This document shows, piece by piece, positions 11,886 to 24,400 of a stretch of 64,000 nucleotides of DNA. The notes beneath the pieces were generated by a model that saw only the letters and a program-made list of their open reading frames with translations, was not told the DNA's origin and searched no databases. The DNA comes from Crambe crambe. Its lineage: Eukaryota; Porifera; Demospongiae; Poecilosclerida; Crambeidae. The position numbers and the translations under genes are program-made. Every line of letters starts with the position of its first letter. Position 1 is the first letter of the stretch. Where the stretch lies: contig OZ004593.1 of the NCBI GenBank assembly GCA_963924555.1, forward strand, positions 5,514,480-5,578,479, read 5' to 3'.

Positions 11886-11998
11886 GATCTACACCGGTTA
11901 TAATTTTGGGTGTGGCTTATAGCTAATGCTCATGCGTGTGCTGCAATTTGACAGACGTACAGACTCAGATGGACTGTGACGCGCATAACTTCTTCAAG

Positions 11999-12016
11999 AT
12001 GCCAACAGATCATGAG
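11999..12016 (+). other. Orphan copy of receptor exon 0 in the left arm
   Basis: ATGCCAACAGATCATGAG followed by GTAAGA encodes MPTDHE and a splice donor, preceded by GACGCGCATAACTTCTTCAAG and by GGGTGTGGCTTATAG (11919-11933). It duplicates the exon 0 that starts gene e (48903-48920). Here it points right, away from any signal-peptide exon: the array beyond 14 kb is on the opposite strand. Transcription from it would run antisense to gene a. Confidence 0.65.
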
Positions 12017-12676
12017 GTAAGATAAGTCTACAAGTTGGGCTGACACTCTCTAGCGAACTAGGAAGGAGCATCATGAGTTATAATAGCTAGCTGCCACTTA
12101 GTGAGGTTCAAAGCAAGCACACTCATTTTTTTTTTTTTGTTAGTGGAGGAAAACTGCCATATTAGGAACAGTTAAACACATAGCTAGACTAGTTGAGCAG
12201 ACATCTCAATGAAACAGTTTCAGTTCATTTGATCAGATTACTGGTAGCTAGTTATAGCAAGAAGATATTTGATGGATTGCTGCCTTAAAATGTTTGCATG
12301 TTCAGTTTGTGAAACGGGGGGGTAGTCTGGCGGCACAACCCCGAGCACGCGAGCGCGAGGGTCTGGAACCACATAATACTTCGAGTTGTTCCATTACCAG
12401 AAAATCTGGTAAACGAATGAATATCATTAAATTACGTATCATGAGTCATTTATTATGATGTCATGACATTGAATGACCTATTGACCTTTCTCGATGGCTA
12501 CAGCTACAAGAAGCAGCTAACTGTGCTGCTGCGAACCTGGATTATCAAGATTGAAGGAAACGGTTCTGACAGCATTCCTCTCTGATTTTTGTCGTCCTTC
12601 CTACATGATACAGGAAAGGCTTATGCTATGACGTTTCATTGCATCATTATACTGTCATAATACGTATTCAATGAAC

Positions 12677-12747
12677 TGTCATGCCAAAAGTGGACCGGTG
12701 TGAAGTAAAAATGGGGACCCCCACAAAATAGGGACCCCCATCCCCAT
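12677..12747. mobile_element. 71-bp end fragment of the Ginger-like element
   Basis: Starts TGTCATGCCAAAAGTGGACC, the mirror of the right terminus of the element at 44866-48242, and stops at the inner breakpoint of the inverted duplication. The rest of the element is missing on this side. A 39-bp direct duplication (12742-12780 and 12781-12819, CCCCATAAACGACGTCACTC...) follows at the junction. Confidence 0.8.
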
Positions 12748-12819
12748 AAACGACGTCACTCCCATTAAGCTAATACATTTCCCCATAAACGACGTCACTC
12801 CCATTAAGCTAATACATTT

Positions 12820-13630
12820 CGCGCATGCTATCCGCGTTGTAACCATAGAAAATTTAGCCCTATTGTCGCAATACATTTTCTGAGGAAGAGAGGTACAGAC
12901 TTTGTGGGACTAGAGCTACGAGTACAAGTGTTTTTCTTGCAATTTTATCCTATAGAAGTTTGGAAGGTAAAGTTTCTTACTGGAATAGACTGAAATAAAG
13001 AGTGTAATAACTGTTTTTGGTGTAGGATATGTTGCTAAAGATTTTATAGGCCTACCAATTTGTGGGACTAGAACAGGACTCATATAAATTTAGAAGTCAA
13101 GCGTTTGGTATCTTTTAGTAGTATAATAGTTTGTCTATCGGATGATATATGTTATATTGATTCATAGCTGTTAGTTTTTTTTTGATTGCAGTGTTAAACT
13201 ATGGGTTAAATAGTTATTATTATTACATTTCTATTATTTATTTGCATTATCATGCTTTATTATCCACTCCATAAAGCTCTCTGCACAAGAACGGGCATCT
13301 ATAGATGGCTGGAGAGGAAGACTAAACTCTTCATCTTTCGAAACTTGAGATACTGAATCTCTCATAGATTTATACTATCTAGCTAGATCTAGTCTCATAA
13401 TTATTTTTATAAAAGCACAACATGGAAACACTCTAGTCCAGCTAATATTAAGCTACTAAACTAATATTCGCTCTGATATCTTTTGCAGAACTCTTAACTA
13501 TTATGTGGTAACTATGCATTCATATCTCGCGCCAAAATTTCCCGGCAAACACGGATAGCACGCGCATGGTAGTATTAAGTTTCCAATCCTGTTCCGTGTC
13601 TAATATCTATGGTTAATCCAATCATGGATA
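12820..13630. mobile_element. Relic with a P-like right end
   Basis: The stretch near 13575-13615 reads AGTTTCCAATCCTGTTCCGT then TCTAATATCTATGG, a diverged version of the right terminus of the P-like element (5614-5648). ACACGGATAGCACGCGCATG just inside it pairs with GCGCATGCTATCCGCGTTGT at 12822-12841. This suggests a non-autonomous P-like relative of about 0.8 kb whose left terminus is lost. No coding is seen. A T/G-rich low-complexity tract follows at 13686-13765. Confidence 0.5.
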
Positions 13631-13883
13631 TAAGAATCACGGCTAGAGGTATGCGCGGGTAGTTGGAGCCAAGCCACGTGTTGTCAGTTTTTTTTGTTTT
13701 TGTTTTTTGTTGTTGTTTTTTTGAGGGTTTGTAGTTTGTTTTGTTTTTTTGTTGTTTTTTTTTGAAAGAAAGGTGTGGTCACCCTTGGTATGACAATATA
13801 TTGAGGATTGAGTTAGAGGATGACTAGAGGGAGAGTAATGTCTGTCTGTTCACTCAGATACCTGTGATTCTTGAGTCATAAGG

Positions 13884-14190
13884 TCAATTGGGAGGGTAGA
13901 TTTTGAAGCTCTGCCTGCAGAGGAACGAGCACCTCTGATAGCTTGAATGGAGGACCGTAGCAGGGAAAAGGATAGTCAACACCTTAGCCAGCCCATCGTG
14001 TGGCTGTATGGTTGATCCCACTTCCAAGCCAAGAGTGTGGCTAGGCACTTGTAGGTAGCCATTGCTGCTAGGCCAAGGCCCCCTATCAGAGACATTATGA
14101 TAGGCGTTGCTGTGAGATAGCAATCTGCACCAGTAAAAAGACAACTGTGGCCAGCAGGACAGATAGCACATCTATCTATGAATAGCACCT
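13884..14190 (-). pseudogene. TM2 terminal-exon relic behind gene a
   Basis: After TTTCATTTCTGCAG (ending ~14190) the sequence matches the start of the TM2 exons of units d and e (GTGCTATTCATAGATAGATG, then CTGGCCACAGTTGTC). It then diverges into unrelated sequence before the tyrosine-motif tail. It corresponds to the helix part (LLATVVF-like) of an alternative membrane exon and is not usable as it stands. Confidence 0.55.
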
Positions 14191-14659
14191 GCAGAAATGA
14201 AAATACCGAAAAACCAAAAAATATGGGCACAGCCAAAATATTATAGCTAGCTCGCTAGCAGCAGTGCATTTTAAGAGATGTCTTCATCTATTTGAGCATA
14301 ACATAAAATTCGACACTGATACGACTGATCTTGTTAGTTACGTATCACAGAACAAGTATTGTGTATGTGTGTATGTGTGCATAGCTGCTAATAGTAATCT
14401 ATCTAGTTGGATTAAAATGAAAATGGATTGATTATAGCTAGTTAGCTAGTTATAATAATATTGAAACATAGTTATGACAGTGGACTGCATTGTAAATGGG
14501 GCCCCCTTTAATAATGGTTGTTTGTTGTTTTATTTCTTGCTTTTTGTTTTTTATTATAATTCCAAAAATCCTTCTTTGCATAGCCATAGTCTTGTTAACT
14601 ACAAATCTACTGTAGCTATCAATATCCAACTTGTACACACAAGATAAGCTATTAATTAG

Positions 14660-17600
14660 CTAAGTGTAAGTGCCATATGCTTCATTCTCCTTGAGTTCAA
14701 TGGTGTTACCTCCTTGCTCTCCAATTTCCATGTACGTAGCATCATTGCCACCCCTCACATCCACACCTTCCACATCGACCTGCTCATATTCCTGCCCTTC
14801 CCCTCCTGCTGAGGCTCTCATCTCAGTCCCTCGAGGTCTGAACTTTGGATGGCACTTACAGATGACAACCTGCACCACCACAAAGATGACTGTGGCCAGT
14901 AGAGCTGTGACAATGACTGCAATGACAGCTGACAAGATGGCTGGAGTGTTGGAACAGGAAGGAGTCAAGGGAGGGACAGAGTCTACAGTATAAAGTGATA
15001 ATCATTAATTAGGAGCTAGTGACAGTCTTCATACGTACAAACTGAATAGGAAATACCAGCTATAGCTATACAGCTACATAGCTAGTATAACATTATAATT
15101 GAAGTGTAATATATCAAGCAAGACAGCTATGTATAAAATAAAAGCAGTCTGCACAGTTTTTTCATCCCTCAAATTTTGTACTAGTGAGGCTAGCTTCACC
15201 CTAGTGATTCAGAAAGTGAAGGTCCACAACTACCATCATACACTAACATACACATGCACTTAGTTGGTGACGTTGTAGTTGGTGGCATTGTATCTGGTGG
15301 TGATGTTGTAGGTGGTGTTAGGATGATGTTTGGTGAACAGGTGGAATCTCTGGGATAGAAGGTCACCTCGGCAAGGTGCACCCAGTCAGAGTCTTGGTCA
15401 AGGGTGAATAGTAGACCAATTAGTGGCCGAGAAATGAAGGCTGACAAACACACTCTCATAAGAGACTCACAGGAGGTGAGGGAACTAACAGAGGCTGAAT
15501 CAAAAGTGTTGAAGGGCTGACCTCTAGCAGTGGCCCCTGTGAGGGTGATGGTAGTAGATGCTATCCCCCACTGTGGACAGTTGAACATCACCACCTCAAC
15601 TCTCTCTATTCTGTCATAGCCTGGTGTATCAGTGAAGTCAAAGATGAGAATAGTCAAGGATTCCATTGTGTTTATAGTGAGTAGTTGACTTGCCCACATA
15701 TCACCATCTAGTCCAGTGAGTGTGGGGACACACCCATCAAACAGAACACTGGAGGTTGGTTGCAGACAGGTTATTATTGTGTCATCCATACTAACATTAG
15801 AACAGATTCCAGTAGGAGATGATCCATTCACTGATGTACCAGTGAGAAATGTGTAGCGTTCAGGATAGACTAAACAGAATGTTGGGAGAAAATTTTTTAA
15901 AAGAATGCAAGCCAACTCTATGATCACCACGAAATGATACGGATTCACAAAAACATGGTTCATACTTAGGCCTTGCCTTGGCACATTATGCCGGCATAAT
16001 TTTGAGCATACAAACATTGTTGTAAGGCAAGCATAATCAGCACATATGCTTAATTAGCATGACACTCAATTCTACAGTCTTGCAGTGAGCAGTTTATCAG
16101 TAAACTGTCTTTTTAGCATTGACTCTTTCAGTGTCAGCTGATTCACAAGCCATGAACACAATTATCACAAACCCAGGGTCAGATTACTGAGGTCAAAGGT
16201 CAATAATACCAGTGCAGCATAATGACATTGCACATGAGCATAATAACAGAGCATACAAGAATAGCATACATAATCACACTTCGAAATTTTATTCCAAATT
16301 TCGCACTATACAGTATGCATACAATGTTAGGGTTAACTCTTCAGCCACCAACTCCCCAGTGTGGAATAAGTAAACCAAGTACCTATTACATGGGACCTGG
16401 TAACACTACTCACCACACTATGTGTGCTAAGCCTAATCATCATGACAATCATCATGATAATCACATGATAATCACATGACTGCACACACCAGTCATCCAT
16501 TTCCACTAAAATTTCATCAAATTTTACAGTGAAGCCTGACCAAGGCTGGACTCAAGCCAGACTAGTGAAGTCATCAGCAAGTCCAGGTAAAGGACTCAGC
16601 CTGGGGAAATAAGTATGTGCTCACACAGTGACATACCTTGAGATGAGACGAGAGGAAGAAGCAAAAAGAGTACACTCTTGAACATGTATCCCTATAATAA
16701 TTATAATCAACAACATAACAATCCAATTATAATGTCAGTGTGAACTCAGTGCATACTTCCTTTAACAATCACACCTGTGACCATTCTTCAAAAAAAGTCT
16801 CTCAGAAAAATGTCTATGTATAGAGAAATAGTCTATCAGTGGTAGAGATACGGGGGGGGGCCAGGAACTTTGGAAAAGGAATGGAATAGCAAACATTGGG
16901 CACTTTCCATTCATTATGTGGAGAGAAGGGGACCTTATGATCTCATTATGCACATGAATAACAGGCTGCTACCTAAACAACAGCGTTGAGCTAGGCAACA
17001 ACTGACACTGGATAAAATCACGCTAGATACACTAAATTCTTGATAGTATACCAAATAACCATGTGAAGTTATTTGCTTTGTCTGAGGTGGTTGCCAACTG
17101 GCTATTAGGGTTCCTCTACTAATGTGGTTAGGATGGGCAGTTGCCCTATTAGGGGGAACACATGAGCATCATGACTCATGAGCCAATGGTTTAAGGAGGC
17201 CAAAGTGGAGGAAGTTGTTTTCGGACAAAGACAAACCTATAGATAGTTAGGGGTCTTCCCCCCAAGGATTTTCCCTAGAGACTAGATTACATATCCAGAG
17301 TGAAACCCATACACAGGAAGTTAATGGTGTACAGGTCATAGGCCTATCATAACTATGTCTCCAACACTGAAAATGCGTTATTTCCTACATTGTACTCTGC
17401 TCACCAATCACAGTTTAACCTGATCTAAAGAAGCACTTTTGGCCCATAGAGCCTGTGTTAGCCAGACTACTTTGGTGTGAATGGGTATGGATAAGCAAGA
17501 TCCACTCCTAAACCTGCTCAGCATTGTATTATTAATTGCTTGCAACAAGATGTTCCATTGCAGAACTAATTCTTGTGTTCCTGAAGCCCGAGCAATTCTC

Positions 17601-18171
17601 TCTTTTAAACTTCCTATTCATACCATGCACTTTTGACTGTAGGTAGCTTTGTTCCATAGTTGCATGGTTGCATGGGGCCCAGCAGAATATTCCATACCAG
17701 AGATACAACATAATTCCCATAATCCTATTGAAAGTCAAATTTATGGTGTAGTCGGTAACACCATTCATCTGTGAGCATTAGATAATAGTGCATACTAGCT
17801 AACTGTCATTTCTTTAAACAATCACACCTGTGCACCATGCACATGTCACTTCAAAGTGAGTACTTTCAAGGTCACACATTAGAGTGCATACTAACTGTTA
17901 TTTCCTTTTAACCTGTGCACCATGCACATATCATTTCAAAGATGTCTTGGACTGCAATGTTACCCCCAAGCACCCTTTAATTTGATTCGTGCAAGTCAGC
18001 AGTTGATGTCACAGACAGCTGAGAAGCTAGGCTCAGAGAATACAGACCTTCAGAAAGAGAGGCCATGTATTCTCACTGTTAAAAGGGAACATTGCATCAC
18101 ATTCAGCTCAGACTCGCCCCACAACGCATTGGATTGTCTGATTGGATTGTCTGGTATAGCTATATTCCAAT

Positions 18172-18206
<35 letters not shown>

Positions 18207-18775
18207 ACAACTTCAGTGCTTAGCAAGTATTTGGAGTTCCAACAATTCCCATGAAGATCTGGGCATGAAAATTTGATCGAGATCTTTCAGTCATCGAGTA
18301 ATTGTTTCTAGTGAGAGATCCTCATGTAAAATTCAGTAGAAAGAAACAAACCACTAAAGCGGTTATGCATAATGCACATACAAAGCTAAATTAATTATTT
18401 GTACACTTAATAATACCACAGATTGTGTACATCAGCCATGCCCCCCATATTTCACAGAGAATTAAGAGCCTGAATATGAAGGCAGCGATCAATCCAAGTA
18501 TCTTCTTGCTACCCAGTGATCTGGGCAAAACTGTTACATTGAGTGCAAGATAGTCCAACTACCTAGTCTATAGCTACTGTTCTTAACATGACAGTTTCCC
18601 CCCACTAACATAAAAAATGAGTGTGCTTGCTTTGCACCTCACCAAGTGGCAGCTAACTCAAATGCCCACAATTACTTTTCTAGTTTGCTTGAGAGTGTCA
18701 GCCCAGCATCCATTCCTAGTTAATAATCTTGACTTGTAGACTTAGCTATTATCTTACCTTATGATCTGTTGGCAT
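14660..18775 (-). CDS. Receptor paralogue a, single-pass membrane protein
   Basis: Exons: 18758-18775 (MPTDHK), 16637-16691 (signal peptide, [15 protein letters not shown]), 15252-15869 (ectodomain), 14660-14982 (stalk, helix, tail); 337 aa if joined so. Ectodomain begins VYPERYTF, has about six Cys, and ends with [15 protein letters not shown] followed by a Thr/Pro-rich stalk. It may be a beta-sandwich (discoidin-like) fold, weakly supported. Helix: [20 protein letters not shown], then KCHPKF. Tail: EYEQVDV and ATYMEIGE, YxxV/I motifs that could bind SH2 domains. A 14-bp deletion relative to gene d removes the usual exon-2 donor; the next GTATGT (15246-15251) keeps phase 1. Exon 2, intron 1 and flanks (15.2-17.0 kb) are almost identical to unit d. 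Confidence 0.7.
18172..18205 (+). repeat. 34-base G homopolymer
   Basis: Uninterrupted G run inside intron 0 of gene a, followed by AACAACTTCAGTGCTTAGCA. The same flank follows a shorter run (8 G) at 19905, so the run marks a duplicated spacer block. Confidence 0.9.
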
Positions 18776-19136
18776 CTTGAAGAAGCTATGCGCGTCACAG
18801 TCTGTCTGTCAAGCTTCTAAGAGATACCTGTTGCAGCTAATAAACCATAAACCATAAGCCACACCCAAAAATAATAATAGATTGTTTCCGATATGGGGAC
18901 CCCCCAAAGTAAAGAACTAGAGAAATTTGAGGAGCAAAATTAATCTTAGAGATAATTGCTACAAAGGAATCCTGTTTCCTGTCATGTTTGAAACTAAATG
19001 CTAATAGCTAAAAAGAAGCCTTAGGATTATAGCTAGCACTTTGAAAACATGAGCTAGTGGCCCATTACCTAGCTAGGCTCAGCTATTATAACTGAATGGT
19101 ACGTAGCTAACCTACAAAATTGATGACCAAAAGTCC

Positions 19137-19245
19137 AAGTATCATATGCCTTATTCTCTCTTATTTCAATGGTATCTCCTCGATCGGATCACATTTGCTT
19201 TATTACTACCAATAATCACAGCCACATCCTCCTCATCCCTGCATG
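19137..19245 (-). pseudogene. TM2 tail relic
   Basis: The strand-complement of TATGCCTTATTCTCTCTTAT through CAGCCACATCCTCCTCATCC matches the 3' part of the TM2 exon of unit e (40640-40765), covering its tyrosine-motif tail. The helix part is missing. With the orphan exon 0 at 20491-20508 it marks a truncated extra unit between genes a and b. Confidence 0.6.
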
Positions 19246-20490
19246 CACAATTAATTAGCTATCAAGGACTAGCTATGACCATGATAACCTGTGAAACTCA
19301 CCTTGGGCCACTAAGATAGCTAGTTAGTTTCATGTCTAGCTATAGATAGTTCCTCAGTAGCTATATTTGCAATCCAAGAATTAGATGTTATAGCTAGCTA
19401 ACTATTGCATATATGTAGTGACAAGAATTCATTAGCATAAGGTAGAGGCAGATATGTTAATTATATGAATGGCCTCATTCATATAATTAATACCTAACGT
19501 ATTAAAGAATAATGTTAAGCATGGACACATCTATTGGGGCCTGCTATGTGATCTATGATTCTTTTGTTTTGGAAATAGACTGGTCCCAGTTGCCATATTT
19601 CTATCTGGACCTGACCACAAATTGGAAATTGAGTGGAACCTCATCTGAAAGAGGACAAACCTCTCAACAAAGAACAATCATAATATACCCTATACTCCAA
19701 AAGAGGCTCTTTATAAAGGATGAACTTATTATTAGGAGGTTCCATTGTAATTCAAATAAAATTATTGCAATCTGTGCAATTCATTCTTGTGGTGGTCAGT
19801 TATTGTAATTGTGGTTGTTTTTGTGACTGACTCAGTCTCTGTTGTGCCCACCATAAATTTTTGCTGTTATTTTCATGGTTATGTTCAACAACGACATGAA
19901 AATTGGGGGGGGAGACCAACTTCAGTGCTTAGCAAGGGCATACAGTAAGAAAAATTATTTGGAGTTCACAACAATTCCCATGAAGATATGGGTATGAAAA
20001 TTTGATTGAGATCTTTTAGTGCACAGTAATTTTGTTTCTAGTGAGAGATCCTCCACAATTATACGTAACTCAGTAGAAATAAACAACCACTAAAGGGGCT
20101 ATGCATACAATATTAGTACATGTACCATTAGAATATACACAGATTGAGTACACATCAGCTACAACATGATAAATGATAAACTGAAAGTATGTCATTAGCT
20201 CTAGAGTCAGAGTGAAGCAAACATTTAAAGGCAGCGATCCATCAAATATCTTCTTGCTATAACAAGCTACCAGTAATCTGATCAAATGAACTGAAACTGT
20301 TTCATTGAGATGCCAGCTCAACTAATAAAGCTACTGTGTTTAACTATTCCTAACATGACAGTTTTCCCCCACTAACATAGTGTGTTTTGCTTTGAACCTT
20401 ACTAAGTGGCAGCTATTATAATTCCTAGTTCGCTAGAGAGTGTCAGCCCAACATTCTAGTTAATAATCTTCACTTGTAGACTTAGCTTAC

Positions 20491-20508
20491 CTCATGAACT
20501 GTTGGCAT
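20491..20508 (-). other. Orphan receptor exon 0 (MPTVHE)
   Basis: ATGCCAACAGTTCATGAG followed by GTAAGC, preceded by the conserved TTACGCGCGTCACAG block (complement). No signal-peptide exon lies downstream before the next exon 0 at 18758, so this unit has lost its body. Confidence 0.6.
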
Positions 20509-20840
20509 CTTGAAGAAGTTACGCGCGTCACAGTCCATCTGATCAAGCTGCAGTGCATGCATTAACTATAAGCCACACCCAAAAATTGTAACCGGACCCC
20601 TAATTTGGGGCCCCCCATCAATGACGGGGGGGGGGGGGGCGCTGAAGAGCTAGCTGGGATATTGCTACAAAGGAATCCTGTTTCCTGTCATGTTTGAAAC
20701 AGAAGCCTACAGATAGCACTTTGAAAACATGAGCTAGTGGCCTATTACCCAGCTATTGAAACTGAATGGTACCTACAAAATTGAGTCCAAAACATTGATA
20801 CCATTGAACTAAGGCATACTAGCTATATGATACTTTCTCC

Positions 20841-21121
20841 TCAATCTCCAATTTCCATGTACGTGAGATCATTTGCTACAGCCACACCTCCCTCATCCCC
20901 ACCCATCTCTTCATACACCTCCTCCTCCTCCCCCTCCCCTCCCCCTTTCTCCCCTCCAGTTCCTCCAGGACTGGACTTTGTATAGCACTTCCATACAGCC
21001 AGTATTAAGACGACTGTGGCCAGCAGGGCTGTGGTGATGGCAGTGATGGCAACAGGATAATGATATTGGAACAGGAGAGAATTAGAAGCTCTTTTTTTTT
21101 TAAAGCACATCTATGTAGCGC
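20841..21121 (-). pseudogene. TM2 terminal exon of unit b, broken
   Basis: Starts after CTGCAG (21122-21127). Relative to unit d, two bases are missing near the start, so the phase-1 frame meets TAG after three codons. A downstream frame still shows the helix (ITTALLATVVLILAVW) and tail motifs EEVYEEMG and LTYMEIGD, ending at TGA where unit e has CGA. LTYMEI fits the ITIM consensus, but the exon is not open from its acceptor. Confidence 0.65.
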
Positions 21122-21406
21122 CTGCAGGAATGAAAATACCACAAAATATAGGCACAGCCAGCTATAGCTATAGCTAGCTAGCTTAGCGACAGAAGTGGAT
21201 TTTAAAGAGATATGTCTTCATCTGTTTGAGCATTCGACACTGACATGATCTTGTTAGTTAGTTACATATCATAGAACAAGTATTGTGTGTGTGCATAAGC
21301 TAATAGTAATTTATCTATGTAGCCATATAGTCTTGTTAGCTACAGATCTAGCTAGCTATCAATATCCAACTTGTAAAATTGACACACAAGATAAGCTATT
21401 AATTAG

Positions 21407-24400
21407 CTAAGTATAAGTGCCATATGCTTCATTCTCCTTAAGTTCAATGGTGATACCTCCTTGCTCTCCAACCTCCATGTACCTAGCATCATTGCCACCC
21501 CTCACAGCTACACCTTCCACATCGACCTGCTCATACTCCTGCCACTCCCCTCCTACTGAGGCTCCTGTTTCAGTCCCCCCAGGTCTGAACTTTGGATGGC
21601 ACTTGCAGATGACAACCTGCACCACCACAAAGATGACTGTGGCCAGTAGAGCTGTGACAATGACTGCAATGACAGCTGACAAGATGGAATATTCACAGAC
21701 TTCAGACAGGGGAGAACTTGTGGTAGGGACAGAGTCTACAGAGTATATAAAGAGTTAGTGACAGTCCTCATAAATAGATTTTTAAATAGGGAATAGCTAC
21801 AGCCATTATATTAGCTAACATTATAAATGAAGCAGGTGCATGCATGCACACTTGCACAGTTTGTACTCACATAGCTAGCAGACATAGGGTCATAGGCTAC
21901 GTAGCTGAATTATGGTCACAATGAAGATAATGAGGCTGAAGCCTCACCCTAACCATGCCTATTTGAGGTGGTTGTTGAATCTGGTGGTGCTGTCGTAGGT
22001 GGATCGAGGATGATATTTGGTGGACAGATGGAATTTCTATCATAGAAGGTCACCTTGGCAAGGTGCACCCAGTCAGAGTCCTGGTCAAGGGTGAATTGTA
22101 GACCAATTAGTGGTCGAGAAACGAAGGCTGATAAACACACTCTCACAAGAGACTCACAGGAGGTGAGGGAACTAATAGAGGTTGAAGCAAAAGAGTTGAA
22201 GACCTGACCTCTAGCAGTGGCCCCTGTGAGGATAATGGTAGTAGATGCAATCCCCCACTGTGGACAGTTGAACATCACCACCTCGACTCTCTGTATCCCA
22301 ACATAGCCTGGTGTATCAGTGAAATCAAAGATGATATTAGTCAAGGATTCCACTGTGTTTATAGTGAGTAGTTGACTTGCCCACATGTCACCATCTAGTC
22401 CAGTGAGTGTGGGGACATGCCCATTAAACAGAACACCAGAGTTTGGCGGTTGAAAACAGGTTGTCATTGTGATATCATTCTGCAGTCTAGAACAGTTTCC
22501 GGTAGGAGATGATCCATTCACTGATGTACCATTGAGAAATGTGTAGCGTTCAGGATAAGCTACTGAAAGAGGAGAGATTTACATCATGGTAAAGTGTATC
22601 TGTTATCATAGCTAGCTACTTGAAGTGCATACCTTGAGATGAGACAAGAGGAATGAAAACACTCAAAATGAGTGCTGCTTTGAAATAGTACCCCTAATGT
22701 GTTCAAATAATAATAATGTTAAGCATGGACATCTATTGGGCCCTTGGGTGTGATCTATAGCTAATTCTTTTGGTCTTGGAAAGGTATAGGGTCCCAGTTA
22801 CTACATATTTGCTCCACTGCACATGTGCAGCAAAGAGTTAAGCAATCGGTTGGATTTACTATAATATGTCTGTGGTAGAAAATCTTGAAAACTTATAATA
22901 GCTAACTACTAAAATACATGCTTATTCAACATTTTCTTGAAGCCATAGTGCTGATAGTATAAAGAACGCTCTCTTAGTGGCTTGAATGCATGTTTTTCTT
23001 GCTGGCTATCCTGCCGGAGCCAGATGTAGATTGCATGTGCAATGATAGTTTTAAAATATTTAAGTGTACATATTAATTACGCATTAAAGTTACCAAATTG
23101 GGAGCTGAACGACGTAGGCTAGTGCCCTCCCTAGTAATATTAGCTAATGTTTCGACCAGACACTTTACAGCAGGGCATTGAACTCTATGAGCTCTAGTTT
23201 CTCATTTGAAGCACAGACCAATAATTGAGGGCCACTAGAACTTGCTTTCATGCATATGTGCATGTGTATATTCAGTTGGCTGTAGTGTAGTACTACTAGA
23301 AAGATTTTCATGTGACAAGTACAACAAGACTGAAAACTTAAATCCTCTGTTTCAGAGTTTCTAGTTTTCCTCCCAGGCCTGTCAGCCCGTAAATCCCTGA
23401 CCACAAATAGGAATACAGTGGTAACTTCAATAAGCTCTCAACAAAGAACGATCTAAAGTACTCCAAAAGAAGCTCTCTTCAAAGGAGAAAAGGATGGGTC
23501 ACATGTGTGTCCATTATTTGGAGGTTCCATTGTAATTCTCACTTGCTACTCCAAAAAAAAAAAAGAAAGAAAAAAAAAAGATTGCAGCATTGTTAGAATA
23601 TTGTGTGTGTATATTACACAGTGCATGCGTGCGTGTGTGTGGAGTCACTGGCAGTTAAGTGGTTTGCACTGAGCTTGTAAGCGGGAGACCATGAGTTCGA
23701 GTCCCACCAGTGACATATAGTGTTTATTCATCCTTTTCAATTCACCAGCATTAATCTGCTGGTGAATATCCACCATGCCACCAGTCCATCCAGCTGAAAA
23801 TGGGTACCTGGAATTTCCAGAGTGCAACTCAAAAATATCAGTTGGGACTTCAGGTGCCCATGCCACTTGCTGAAAAGAGATAGCCAGTTCTCCTACTGGC
23901 TCATAGTGCCTGCTTAGTGCGCACAGGCATCCTGACTTGACCAGGTGCGTGTGACTGCTCAGCGACAGCTAGATGATTTGCATTTTGCATTGTGTGTGTG
24001 TGTGTGTGTGTGTGTGAATGTGTCACTACTCGCCCTAAGGGTCAAGTGACGTCAAGGCCTCCAGCTTAATTCATGTGTATCGATCTGCCTTCAGCAGAGG
24101 AGCATCACCCCAAGGGGTGGCCCCTTTCAAGGTGTGCGCACGTGCATTTCCAGTATTTGTCAGTTGTCATCTGTTGTACAATACAATACCATACAATACT
24201 ATTGCTGCTTCTGCGTCATTTTAAGGAAGCAATCAATCCAAAAATATCTTCTTGCTATAGCTACCAAGTTAGCTACTGTGTTTAACTTTTCCTAGCATGG
24301 CAGTTTTGGCCATACCAATTAAATTTCCTGCTTCTCATCACAAAATAACGAAATTCCAATGCTGCATGCAAAAACAAGCTGCATTAACTAGCATTTGGAG

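Larger units (their letters stand above)
7230..12747 (+). repeat. Left arm of a 5,518-bp inverted duplication
   Basis: Every feature here recurs on the opposite strand at 48172-53689, with paired coordinates always summing to 60,919. That means no net indel along the arm, and no mismatch was seen at the places I compared. Outer edge: in the TAA tract at 7230, where the partner is interrupted by the 10-kb Helitron-like insertion; outside it, 6957-7233 pairs again with 63724-64000 (sum 70,957). Inner edge: 12747, where ATGGGGATGGGGGTCC stops matching. The inner edge falls 71 bp inside a Ginger-like element that is complete only on the right. Confidence 0.95.

Noticed and set aside
12742-12819. 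39-bp tandem pair at the duplication junction as a recombination signal.
   Set aside because: Only two copies, with no counterpart at the other junction; recorded as a local duplication only.
7358-12876. Small frames in the left arm that recur identically in the right arm, which could suggest conserved genes.
   Set aside because: Their conservation only reflects the DNA duplication; none shows a known domain, and several lie in hairpins or transposon ends.
23644-23715. Possible functional tRNA gene.
   Set aside because: Acceptor stem and boxes are present but the T stem does not pair and a SINE body follows.
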